64,000 bases of DNA from Pomphorhynchus laevis (lineage: Eukaryota > Acanthocephala > Palaeacanthocephala > Echinorhynchida > Pomphorhynchidae). The notes below the pieces were generated by a model, which searched no databases, had not been told where the DNA came from, and saw nothing but the letters and a program-made list of their open reading frames with translations. The stretch's first letter is position 1. Every line of letters starts with the position of its first letter. Shown here in pieces: positions 40,561-50,929 of this stretch. The position numbers and the translations under genes were made by a program. The stretch lies in assembly GCA_012934845.2 (NCBI GenBank), contig WNNJ02003078.1:62001-126000 (forward strand). The letters are read 5' to 3'.

Positions 40561-42435
40561 GAAATGTACTAGAGAAAATTGCCAGGTTTACTCGAATGTT
40601 ATCCTTTCAAGAAGATTGTCCAAATATATGCTATCCCAAGGTTACCTCTGTGGATTTTGTGCTGCAAAAGCAGTTCGCGAAGCAAATATCAAAATCGCTA
40701 AACTTCGAAGTAAATTTAGAGTGAATGAAAAGTCAGTTAATTGCTAGACGGACAAATCGCGTATGCATCAATTAATTAACGATTCTGTCAATTCATCTCT
40801 CAACCGTTGTATTAATAATCAGGTTTTCCATACAGTTTGTTCTTATTGAGGTTCGTAAAAGGAAGACAAATCGTACTCCAAGCTGACAAACTCTCTTAAT
40901 AGAGAAGGTGCTAGGGCATCGAACTTGATAATTAGGAACTTGCCTTTTAATGATAATGACATTAAAGTTGTCACTGATCTCTTTGAGGAAATTGGTTGTC
41001 CATCAACCAATAATCGTATGAATTTATATCGGCTCCAAGCTAGTTATACCAAATCGCATCCTTGAGTAAGAGTAAAGACAAACACCACTCATGTAAAATA
41101 CTCTCTAAGATCATCTTTTAAGCTTGAAAACTCTGATCGCTTTAATAATGTATATTTATCTTTAGATTTATCGAAGATTGAGCGAAAGAAATCAGATCCC
41201 ACTAAACGTTATGTAATTAGAGGGAACATGGTAATTACGATAACAACAAGCAAGACAACTTCTTCCATAAAGCAGGTTATGCCTAGCCTTGATGAAACAC
41301 AAACATTAGAAGTTGAGACTCACGTTCCGTCCCGTAATATATGACAAACCAAGATTACTGATCAGGTAAAAAGGTATCTCTTAGATCATAGTCCCGTAGA
41401 GCAGATCAGGATGTTGCTTTACAATGTAGAGGGTTTACACTATCTCACTAATACAGGTATAGCTTCTTATTTGAACGATTTTGATATTCTCGTATTGCTA
41501 GAGACATTTTATGTCTGTCATGAATCACTACCATCATTTTACTCCATTCAATCCTTAGCATCTGCCATGAGAAGTGGTAGGCCAATGCGAGGAATCCTTT
41601 GCGGTCTTAATAAACGTTATTCACAGTAGAGATAAAATATAACTCCAAATTATAGTGTAGTTTCGACAAATATGTGGTTACCATCGTAGCTTGTTATTTT
41701 ACGCCCACCATGTCCGCGGCCGATATATTGGTTGACTTAGGTAGTGCGTTTTACGGTGGCGACTTTTCTCATTCAGTAATAATTTATAACATTCAGTAAT
41801 AATTTTAACGCCCAGTTAAATTGTAATTTATCAAATAAACTGACTAGAATTAATGATTTCTTCTCCACATTTGGTTTACTGTTACGGTCAAATAGTGATG
41901 CAACGTACTTTTGTTCTAGACTTAGTTTATTCAAATTTCCCCCATTGTTCGAAAGTAGACATTGATTCAGCATGTTACTTGGTTCGTAAACACCAGCCAG
42001 TTATTGTGGAATTTGAGTTTCAGTGGAAACTCAAATTTTTCAATTGAAATTTGTGCTTAAGTAGGATTCTTCAGCTTGATCTTATTACGCATGACGTGAT
42101 TACAAAGGTATATAATAAATACTAAACCCATAATCTTCTTCTATTTCAAATATATAGTTATTACAGGAACGAAGAAGCAGAAAATAAAGGATATTTTCTG
42201 CTTCTTCGTTCCTGTAATAACTATACAAAGGTATATACAGATTTGTGTTGTGATTCGTTAGAGATCGCAGTTTACAATTGAGCAGATGTGTTGTTTCATG
42301 CATGAAAACAATATAGAATGCTCCAGTCAATTCCTATCATAAAGGATCCATCAGTTTGTAAATTGCGTAAAATTAAAAAAAACCTACGTACAAAAAATCG
42401 TATGGAATGAAATACATTAAACAGTAAAACGGGCA
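40561..42435 (+). mobile_element. APE LINE fragment (ORF1 and endonuclease)
   Basis: ORF1: MKCTRENCQVYSNVILSRRLSKYMLSQGYLCGFCAAKAVREANIKIAKLRSKF, a PHD-like finger similar to the L2-like ORF1 at 38.7 kb. After stops, RASNLIIRNLPFNDNDIKVVTDLFEEIGCPSTNNRMNLYRL and FKLENSDRFNNVYLSLDLSKIERKKSD look like an RRM-type fold. The ORF2 start IRMLLYNVEGLHYLTNTGIASYLNDFDILVLLETFYV (41407-41520) is an APE-type endonuclease N-terminus. Later pieces (FFSTFGLLLRSNSDATYFCSRLSLF; YTDLCCDSLEIAVYN) run to 42420. No RT is present. A 109-bp foldback element is inserted at 42115-42223. Confidence 0.6.
42115..42223. mobile_element. Small foldback element with 14-bp target duplication
   Basis: TACAAAGGTATATA occurs at 42101-42114 and 42224-42237. 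Inside are exact inverted arms 42153-42186 and 42192-42225 (34 bases, five-base spacer) plus a 38-base non-repeated left flank. The host LINE reading resumes after it (YTDLCCDSLEIAVYN). A hairpin-shaped insertion with a long target duplication suggests an RNA-copied structured transcript rather than a cut-and-paste MITE, but this is inference. Confidence 0.65.
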
Positions 42436-42732
42436 TTAAACATTAAACATTAAACGGGCCTATTTGCGGGTAACCCAGAGATTGTAAAATTATTATAATA
42501 ATAGCAATTACTAAAAAAATTATTATTATTAAAGACCTAAAAAAATTAACAGCTTAAATACACACAAATTATTATACATACAAATCGATTGGAGCTAATT
42601 ACACTAATTACACTAATTACAATATACAATTAAAGCTTCTTACAAACACCGGTACAGAAAAGAACACCGGTACAAGGAACACCGGTACAGCAAAGCTATA
42701 AGAATCGATTAAGTGATTACAATATATAATTG
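42436..42732 (+). other. RLE-A 3' end joined to RLE-A 5' leader
   Basis: ACGGGCCTATTTGCGGGTAACCC at 42461-42483 is the RLE-A 3'-UTR hairpin motif, followed by an A/T-rich tail. From about 42550, TTAAATACACACAAATTATTATACATACAAATCG...CTAATTACACTAATTACAATATACAAT has the composition and ACACA/TTACAAT words of RLE-A leaders. GAACACCGGTACA repeats lie near 42650-42690. No RLE-A coding follows because an LTR element begins at 42733. Confidence 0.5.
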
Positions 42733-45700
42733 ATGTGACATGAAGACCATTATTCGCTACATTAACCATGTCACATTAACCTATTTATTATATTCTGTTT
42801 GTTTGTAGATTGTTCAAATAAAGCTGCATAAATCGCTTTCAGTTCAATTTATTTGAATAATTGTGATCTATGGACCGAATTCTCAAGCCCGAAACACTCG
42901 TCGCAGATCCTAATGATCCACAATCGCCTATGATATGGATACATTGCAAACAACGGTTCACTTCCTACAGTCCATAGTTGATATCACATATGACAATAAG
43001 ATCCATATACTCGTGAATCACATTTCACCATCTCTTTATCAGCACATTTCAAATGTCGACGATTACAAAACAGCAATTCAAACCCTTGACAGCTTGTTCG
43101 TCAAACCGAAGAACGAAGTTTTTGCTCGATTCAAACTGAGTTCGTGCAAACAATCAGATTCGCAGTCTATCGACCAATTCATCCAAGCGTTAAATACGTT
43201 TAGTAAGGATTGCGAATTTGCTGTGGTGTCCGCAATAGATCACAAAAATTTATTTGTGCGTGATGCCTTTATTGCTGGAATTCGCAGTACCTTTATTAGA
43301 CAAAGGTTACTAGAGTCTACTCCATTGAGCATGGATCAAGCTTTCACAAAAGCCCGAGCACTCGAAATGGCTCAAATACAAGCGAAACAATACACAAATC
43401 AAGAAAATTCGATTGCAGCCGTTCGAGATTTGGCTGAACCGGGTTTCGATTCTAACAATTCCAATGCATCTAATGCGAAAAATGAATATATTGCCAGATT
43501 GAATCACAATTGCTTTTTCTGTGGACAATCAAATCATGCCCGTTCAAGGTGTCCGGCTCGAAATTCGATTTGTCGATCATGTGGCAAAACAGGACATTAC
43601 GCAGCTGTATGTAAGTCAAAACATCGCCCCAAAGTATACAACAGTGCATTAACACACGATATTATGAACCCCAATCCAGATCATTTTCCAAGCTTGTCCA
43701 CCATCATTTCATCATCGGTCCACTCTGAATTAAGAAAGACAACGGTACGGGTAATATTAAATGGTCATGAAGTAGATGCACTCATTGACACAGGAAGCTC
43801 CGAAAACTTTGTTAGCGATAATATAGTCGAACAATACCAATTTAAAAGGAGTCCGTATAAAAATGTCGTTACTATGGCCACATCATCATGTACTTCCAAG
43901 ATTCACCATTGTATGTATGGGCAAGTATCGCTAAACGGATTAACGGATAAAAACGTCCACCTTCTATGTCTACCGAATCTTTGTTCAGATATCATACTGG
44001 GTCATTCGTATCTTTCGCATCACGAATCTCTAACAATCAATTTCAGTGGCAGCAAGGCCCCGATTGTTATCGCGTCGATAAAATCAATCAATATAGAGTG
44101 TCCATCGCTGTTTTCATCCTTGGATAGGTCATGTAAGCCAATAGCAATCAAATCTCGTCGATATTCCCATGATCATTCTCAATTTATTCGCTCTGAAATC
44201 ATGCGTCCACTCGAGGACGGGGTAATAGAACATAACCAGTCCCCCTGGCGTGCGCAGGTAGTGGTTGCTGAACATTTGGAAAAGAAACGCTTAGTAATTG
44301 ATTACTCAATGACAGTTAATAGATTTACACACCAAGATGCATACCCACTACCACGCATTGATCAGATTATTGAAAATATTTCGAAATTTGCGATATTCAG
44401 CAAACTAGACATGAAGGCAGCCTACCATCAATTGGTTCTTAGAGATGATGAACGAAAGTTTACCGCCTTCGAAGCCAACGGCCAACTGTTCCAATTTATA
44501 CGCATTCCATTTGGACTCACCAACGCCCCAGCAGTGTTTCAACGTACTATGGATAAAATTATCAACCAAGAGAAGTTGAAAGAAGTATTTGCATATCTCG
44601 ATGATATGATAATATGCGGACATACTCGTGCAGACCAAGATGATAATCTGGACAAGCTCAAGCGTGTAATTGCCAAATACAATATATCTCTTAATTCCGA
44701 TAAATGCATTTACAATGTCGATAGCATAAATGTCCTAGGAGTTCTTATTTCGAAAAGGCTAATCCGACCTGACCCACAACAGACAAGATATCTTCTCGAA
44801 ATGGAGCTACCTGCAACACAAGCCGAATTGAAGCGATTACTTGGATTATTTGCTAATTATTCAAAATGGATATCAAAGTTTTCTGAAAAGGTAAGACCTT
44901 TATTAGACGTCAACATTTTTTTCTTGAATGAAGAACAAATTAAAGTATTTGATTCTATCCGCAAGGATATAGCAGACTCGGTCCTAGCAACAATCAGAGA
45001 TGACTCGACATTGATGGTCGAAACTGATGCTTCATGTCACACTGTCGCAGCTGTTCTGTCACAGGACGGGAAACCTGTTGCCTTTATGTATAAGACTTTA
45101 CACGGCAGTGCGAAAAATTATTCAGCTGTAGAGAAGGAAGTTCTAGCCATAGTTGAAGCGCTAAAAGAATGGCGGCATTTCCTTATTGGTCGACACTTTT
45201 AATTGTTAACAGACCAGAAAAGTGTAGCATATATATTCGATACTTTTCACAAAAGTTCGATAAAAAACGAAAAAATGATTCGATGGAGGGTCGAGCTTGC
45301 TCCGTTTCGATTTGATGTCAGTTACCGTCCTGGAATCCGTAATGTCTCAGCTGATGTCTTTTCTCGAATAAACTGCTCTGCTGTTGCTGGTCCTACGAGA
45401 TTGCGTGAGGTTCACGAGTCATTGTGTCACCCCAGTGTAACGCGACTATACCATTACGTTCGAAACAGGAATTTGCCACTTTCAGTAGAAGATGTTAGAA
45501 GCATAATTAAGGATTGCAAAACTTGTTCGCTACTTAAGCCGAGATGTTACAAACCACAAAATTCTCATTTGGTAAAGGCGACCATGCATTTCGAGCAAAT
45601 TTCGATGGATTTTAAAGGTCCACTGTCAACAAATTCGCGTAATCGGTATTTATTAATCATGATAGGCGAATATTCGAGATACCCATTTGGGTTTGCGTGT

Positions 45701-45768
45701 CCCGATACATCAACCTCTACAATAATAAAATGTCTTGATCAGTTTTTTTATCTATTTTAAAGCCATCT
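42733..45768 (+). mobile_element. Ty3/gypsy-like LTR retrotransposon, broken, 3' half lost
   Basis: A fossil LTR element. A possible short 5' LTR region begins TGTGACATGAAG (about 42733-42860, with an AATAAA). Gag follows, with two CCHC zinc knuckles near 43500-43620. Next are an aspartic protease with an IDTGSS site near 43780, RT (VIDYS, YLDD) at about 44150-44800, RNase H to about 45400, and the zinc-binding start and first core segment of integrase to about 45765. An RTE LINE abuts it there and the rest of integrase and the 3' LTR are absent. It is broken in a few places besides the truncation. The open gag-pol suggests a moderately young copy. Clade within Ty3/gypsy not determined. Confidence 0.85.
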
Positions 45769-47048
45769 TTACAGAAGAGTTTGAACATCCACCAATACCA
45801 GAGGGGACTCCAAATCACACACAAGTCGATCCACTCAATGGTGCAGAGGTCAGAGAGGCAATGATGAAGATGAAGCCGGGTAAAGCCAACGGACCCGATG
45901 ATTTAGCGGTGGACTTCTGGAGAATCAATCCGGATGAGTGGACACCATGGCTAACTAATTTTCTCCAGAAGATTGTTGACGCAAAAGAGGTGCCAGAAGA
46001 CTGGAGTCGAAGCATAACTATCCCAATCTGGAAGCAGAAAGGAAGCCCAGCAGATTGTGAAAACTACCGCCCAATTCGTCTTCTCAGTCACACCATGAAA
46101 ATCTTCGAGAGAGTGCTCGACAAGAGAATCCGTGACTCCGTCAAACTAAGTGTCAACCAGGCAGGCTTTGTGCGCAACTGTGGAGCCATCGATGCAATAC
46201 ACTCAGCCAGACTACTCCTTGAAAAGCACAGAGAGAAGAAGCAGCCCCTCCATGTAGCTTTTCTGGACCTTGAGAAAGCGTTCGACAGAGTACCTCATAA
46301 GCTTATATGGTACGCTTTGAGACGCAGAAAAGTACCGGAGGAATTGATCGAATGGGTGAAGATGTTGTACAAAGGAACGACGAGCAATGTGCTAACAGCA
46401 GCGGGAAAATCCAGAGAATTTCCAATCTCAGTCGGTGTGCACCAAGGATCTGCACTCTCCCCATTACTATTCATCATAGTTATGGACGTGATTACGAAAG
46501 ACCTTCTAAGACAAGCACCATGAACCATCCTGTATGCCGACGATGTTATGCTGGTATCTAAAGACAAACATGACCTCGAGCAACAAGTTCAGCAATGGCA
46601 CGATCGCCTGGCACAGTTTGGGTTGAAACTGAACACTGCCAAAACAGAGTACATGACGACGAACCAGAACGAAGATGTAAGCATATCAGTTAATGGCGTG
46701 CTTCTGCCAAAGACAACTGCGTTCAAATATCTGGGATCAGTCATCTCCAGCACAGGAGGAGTGGCAAAAGACGTCACCACTCGCATCAACGCAAGCTGGA
46801 CAAAATGGAGAGCAGCCACTGGAGTTTTGTGCGACAAACGCATGCCAGACAAACTCAAATCGAAGTTCTACAGAAGCGTAATACGGCCTGTAGCAATGTA
46901 CGGTGCTGAGTGCTGGGCAATGACAGCAGAAGCAGAACGTAAGCTTGGATGCATGGAAACCAAAATGCTAAGGTGGATCGCAGGAAAGACTCGCCTAGAT
47001 CATGTCCGTAACTTGTATGCAGCAGGTAAAAAAAAATTGATAAATTAA
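45769..47048 (+). mobile_element. RTE-type LINE (5'-truncated) inserted at the LTR element
   Basis: Starts in the EN-RT linker (FTEEFEHPPIPEGTPNHTQVDPLNGAEVREAMMKMKPGKANGPDDLAVDFW) and runs through the RT: TIPIWKQKGSPADCENYRPIRLLSHTMKIFERVLDKRIR, NQAGFVRNCGAIDAIHSARLLLEKHREKKQPLHVAFLDLEKAFDRVPH, GVHQGSALSPLLFIIVMDVI, a stop near 46521, TILYADDVMLVSKDKHDLEQQVQQW (catalytic YADD), YLGSVISSTGG, and RPVAMYGAECWAMTAEAERKLGCMETKMLRWIAGKTRLDHVRN. It ends in an A-rich tail near 47048. The motifs are classic RTE/BovB. 5' truncation is typical of RTE insertions. Confidence 0.9.
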
Positions 47049-47076
47049 TAATAATACATTTATGATTTGTCATGTT

Positions 47077-48180
47077 TTACAATTCTAGCGTCTGGCTACA
47101 AACGCCCTGCATGGACATTGATACTACTCGAGCCATCATTCTCGACAAACGGCATCTGTATGTGTGTATTATCTCGGCGTAATTCTGTGGTCCTTGCAAA
47201 GCATGCATTGATGCTACCTTTTTTAACACAGTGTTAGCCGCGTTTCCCAATCCACCCGTTGTTGACATAACAAATGGATGAAAATGAGCCCGCTCAATTC
47301 TGTTTATACGTTCTTTGTATTTGCCATTCTTCCTTTCCTCGTGATATACAAAGGGATTTGACATGTGACTCGTTGCATACGATGGAGCAAAACTATTAAA
47401 AATGCAAATGTCCAGGAAGGACCGCTCCGTCACATGTCCGAATAGGCCGTTACACACAATGTCTGCCCTTGCATTACGATCCCTAGTCGTCGATGTTGCT
47501 TCAAATGACGTGGTCTCGGGTACATTCTGTAATATTGGTTCTTGGATTACCCTTCGACATACTTTTTGAATTTGATTCGCAAGTTCACTCTTAATGCTAT
47601 TGTGGCGTACAAATGTCATTCCTCCAGTTCTGCAAGACAGTATATGTGCGACTTCATTGCTTTTACCGCATTCACACCTTCCATGATTCGAGGTTTGCCA
47701 GTCATAACGAGCTAACAGAGCATCGTGAAACTCGCGAGTATTAAGGAACAAATCTTTAGCTCCGTGATTACTGCTGAGCCACGCCGAAGCTCCACTTTTG
47801 CTCGCGTTTTCAAAAATTGTAAATAGATCTCTGGGTGATAATTCTATTATACTTTGCCTGTATCGTACTGTCTCTCTCTTGTTACATTCTTTGATTTCTT
47901 TGTATATTTGCTTCTGCTGGGTTTCCAAGTCATCACCTATTAGACCTTTCATTGCGGGATTACAAATCTTGACCGAGTTTTCATACTCTGAACCGCACGT
48001 TCTTAATTGGTTTATGATTCCCAGCCCTCCAAAACGATTCGGGAGTGATATTATCATCTCAGCTTCGTTGTCCTGACCTATGTATCCCAGCATTTCAGGT
48101 AGTACATCATTGAACAGCTTAGAGTGGAATGGCTTTAACCACGCTTGTTGCATATAACCACGCTTGTTACTTTAACCACG
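47077..48180 (-). CDS. RLE-A LINE thumb, knuckle and endonuclease, well preserved
   Basis: 358 open codons on the minus strand. It begins in the thumb (LKPFHSKLFNDVLPEMLGYIGQDNEAEMIISLPNRFGGLGIINQLRTCGSEYENSVKIC). It has ASAWLSSNHGAKDLFLNTREFHDALLARYDW, the knuckle CECGKSNEVAHILSCRTGGMTFVRHNSIKSELA (C-x-C...H...C) and the endonuclease DRNARADIVCNGLFGHVTERSFLDICIFNSFAPSYATS (D in RADI, D in LDICIF, then a basic HEERKNGKYKERI helix). The C-terminus is shorter than other copies, ending VCSQTLEL. It is 5'-truncated at about 48155 and lacks the RT. The endonuclease domain reads intact, which makes it a useful reference for RLE-A. Confidence 0.85.
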
Positions 48181-48245
48181 CTTGTTACTGATTAATAGTT
48201 TCACTATTAATCAGTAAGCTGATTAATAGTGAAAGCTCGAATATA
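48130..48245. repeat. Short tandem CCACGCTTGTTA units and hairpin
   Basis: TTAACCACGCTTGTT occurs three times (about 48134, 48155, 48172) at the broken 5' edge of the RLE-A copy. It is followed by CTGATTAATAGT-TTC-ACTATTAATCAG, a perfect 12-bp hairpin, and a further partial copy. This looks like patchwork repair at a 5' truncation. Confidence 0.7.
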
Positions 48246-48268
48246 TCTAAGATAAAAATTTGGAAAGA

Positions 48269-49717
48269 TTATATATTTGATAAAATTAAAAGAAGGAACC
48301 TTTCACGCACTCTCGGCATATTCAAACTTTTTATTCGTGCCACATAGGGAAGATATCGCACCTGAGGACATAATTTCGTAAACCGTCGAAGTATGCGCTC
48401 TAATTGATCAAGTTGTGTACGCGTACACGGAAAGACTACTGGCGACACATATTCTAATATCGGTCTTATAAGAGCATTATATAAACGCACAACACAAACG
48501 GGAGATAAATCTTTAAAGCAATTTTTGACAATATAGGTCATTCTTCTTGCTGCGTTACAAATCCTATCAGTGTTAGTACGTGTTTTCAGATTGTTTTGAA
48601 CAATTATACCAAGATCCAGAATGGACTGCGTGGAAACAACAAACTCATCGCCAATAAAATATTCTTGACTCACATTGCTATGACCTAATCTCATATGTGC
48701 ACACTTTTTAATATTCAATGTAATTCCAGTGTTTAAAGACCATCGATAAACAATGTTTAGGATATTTTGAAAGTCATTTCGATCCTTGTTGGTTTTAATC
48801 AATTTCCATACCTTTACATCGTCGGCAAAAGCTAAAACACTACAATCCTCAATTAAATCTAGTAGCTGATTTATAAATATGTTAAACAACAAGGGTCCTA
48901 AGACTGATCCCTGTGGTACTCCTGAGGTGATAGGACGATAAGACGATAGGCATTGACCTACACGAACAGCAAAGGATCTATCTTTAAGAAAATCTTGAAT
49001 CCAGCTTATAATGGAGCGATTGACTTTATAAGACTCAAGGGTGGAAATTAGCATTTTGTGGGGCACCCTATCAAAAGCCCGACTAAAGTCAAGAAATATT
49101 ACGTCGATACAGTACCCGTTAGCAACATATCCAACCCAATCTTCACGAGCATGTAATAAGTTTGTAAGACATAAACGCCGAGGGCGAAATCCATGCTGTG
49201 CATTATTGAGAATTCTTAGCGAACTCAAATGATCATATATGCGTCTGTTTAGTATGCGCTCAATCACTTTGCATACAACACTAGTTAGACTTATTGCCCT
49301 ATAGTTATTCGGATCATCTTTTTCACCATTTTTATAAATTGGTACTACAATCGCTTTTTTCCAGGCAGCAGGTAACTTCGAAATGCGCAAGCTCAGCTCA
49401 AATATGGAGGCTAATGGCTCAGCCAGAACAGGAGCAAGTAACTTAAGAAGTTGGGGGTGAATATCATCGGGGCCTGCCGCTGATGATCTAGATAACCTAG
49501 CCAATTCAACAGAAACCTCATGTGCTGTTATCGTTAAAACTGGATAACCAATTTCTACCTGTTGTGATGCTGCATCTCCAAATATGCTAGAGAAAGCATC
49601 TGGTGTTAGCTCAAAAGCGGATGCAAACACTTCTGCCATGCTGTCTGGCGATGTCACTCGAGTGTTACCGTCTCTTAAAGATGAAATAGCTGGTAGCAGA
49701 GTTCTGAATCCTTTCAC
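48269..49717 (-). CDS. LINE reverse transcriptase ORF (CR1/Jockey-like)
   Basis: 482 open codons. RT blocks: SRSSAAGPDDIHPQLLKLLAPVL, AIVVPIYKNGEKDDPNNYRAISLTSVVCKVIERIL, AQHGFRPRRLCLTNLLHA, VIFLDFSRAFDRVPHKMLI (motif A), SGVPQGSVLGPLLFNIFINQLLDL (motif B), LAFADDVKVWKLIKTN (catalytic FADD), MRLGHSNV and LYNALIRPILEYVSPVVFPCTRTQLDQLERILRRF. It is part of the LINE running to 50560. The clean RT frame suggests a moderately recent insertion. Confidence 0.8.
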   Translation of the reverse strand: MKGFRTLLPAISSLRDGNTRVTSPDSMAEVFASAFELTPDAFSSIFGDAASQQVEIGYPVLTITAHEVSVELARLSRSSAAGPDDIHPQLLKLLAPVLAEPLASIFELSLRISKLPAAWKKAIVVPIYKNGEKDDPNNYRAISLTSVVCKVIERILNRRIYDHLSSLRILNNAQHGFRPRRLCLTNLLHAREDWVGYVANGYCIDVIFLDFSRAFDRVPHKMLISTLESYKVNRSIISWIQDFLKDRSFAVRVGQCLSSYRPITSGVPQGSVLGPLLFNIFINQLLDLIEDCSVLAFADDVKVWKLIKTNKDRNDFQNILNIVYRWSLNTGITLNIKKCAHMRLGHSNVSQEYFIGDEFVVSTQSILDLGIIVQNNLKTRTNTDRICNAARRMTYIVKNCFKDLSPVCVVRLYNALIRPILEYVSPVVFPCTRTQLDQLERILRRFTKLCPQVRYLPYVARIKSLNMPRVRERFLLLILSNI

Positions 49718-50560
49718 ATAAGCCCAAATTTTTTTGGTTCTGTATCAATTTGCAAAGCTAATTGATCTTCAAAATTTGCCTTATTGTAATCTTAAGGCGA
49801 TTGACGAAATTACGGAACATTGTATTCCGCTTTTTAAAATTATTCTGATGACGGCTTAGTTCAAATAGACGATTCCTATGTTCGAGAGCATATCGCAATT
49901 CAGTGTCAAAACAAGGAGGGTATTTAGCTTTACTTTTTGGTACTCTACGGAGTGGTGCAAACTTATCTGCAAGAGCTCCTAAACCTGATTCAATAACATG
50001 CAACCTTACCTCAATGTCTTCACTAGCACAGTTGAATGATGTTCTTAGTGCCGCCTCTCGTAATGATTCTTCATCAATTTGTTGCCAAGATCTTTTCGAC
50101 ACTATCAAATTTTCCAGTTTTGGGATCATACACCTAGAAAAATAATTGAATAAGATCATGCAATGATCGCTCAATCCAATAGGACTCTGATAGCTCATAT
50201 GACCCAGACTTGTAATTAATTTGGAAAATACCAAATCTAGACAAGATTCCTGGTTTTGCGCGAATCTGATGGGCGACTGCACATGTTGTTCTAACATGAG
50301 ATCATTTGTAAGAAAATTCCACAAATCCACATCTGACTTGGAAGAACTACTATCCAAAACATAATTCCCGATGTGACCAGCTGAGGGTATATTAAAATCG
50401 CCAACTAGTAGATATTCTTCAAGCTCAGAACATTGACTAATTAGTGTAGAGAATTCGTGACTCAATACGGATGATTGCGGCGACCTGTAGCACACGGCAA
50501 TACCTAAGGGACCTCCGTAGTGTGAAACAATGACTGAGAGAAACTCATCCCGTATAATGT
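48269..50560 (-). mobile_element. CR1/Jockey-like LINE (EN and RT), minus strand
   Basis: From about 50560: endonuclease pieces SLGIAVCYRSPQSSVLSHEFSTLISQCSELEEYLLVGDFNIPSAG, LDLVFSKL, GLSDHCMILF. The linker (49758-50495) continues KYPPCFDTELRYALEHRNRLFE. A short break separates it from the RT frame at 48269-49717. The 5' part of the endonuclease is missing. The 3' end stops inside the C-terminal region near 48285, next to a few bases matching the AT-rich PLE start. Confidence 0.8.
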
Positions 50561-50929
50561 ATTAAAAGGGTTGCTTAGATCTAAAATTAAGTCAATAAAA
50601 CATGAAAGGCAGATTAGGGAAGATGAACGTATTTTGTCAACAGCAAAGTTGATGTCATGGAAACTAGATCCTTCTCATAAGAAATCTAAACAAATTATCT
50701 GTATCCATATTTTGACGTGGGTCACGCATTTCACAAGCCTTTTCAATGCACTATCAACCCCTTATAAATTAAATATTAACAACCGTCAAAACACTACATT
50801 GTGTATAGCAAGTGCAAGATTTCTTGGGGACATAAATATATTAAACTTATTGAACTAGAAGAATTGAGGTCAGCTTTATATAGAATAAAGACACGCAAAG
50901 CATTTATATTCTCGTGCGGCGTAAAAACT
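50561..50929. other. Unassigned AT-rich segment
   Basis: About 370 bases between a CR1-like LINE and RTE debris. The plus-strand frame at 50571-50858 (95 codons, Lys/Ile-rich) matches nothing I recognise. No RNA gene or repeat seen. Confidence 0.3.

Noticed and set aside
45735-45768. Gene fusion between the LTR element integrase and RTE RT
   Set aside because: The overlap of frames is a junction of two mobile elements, not a designed fusion.
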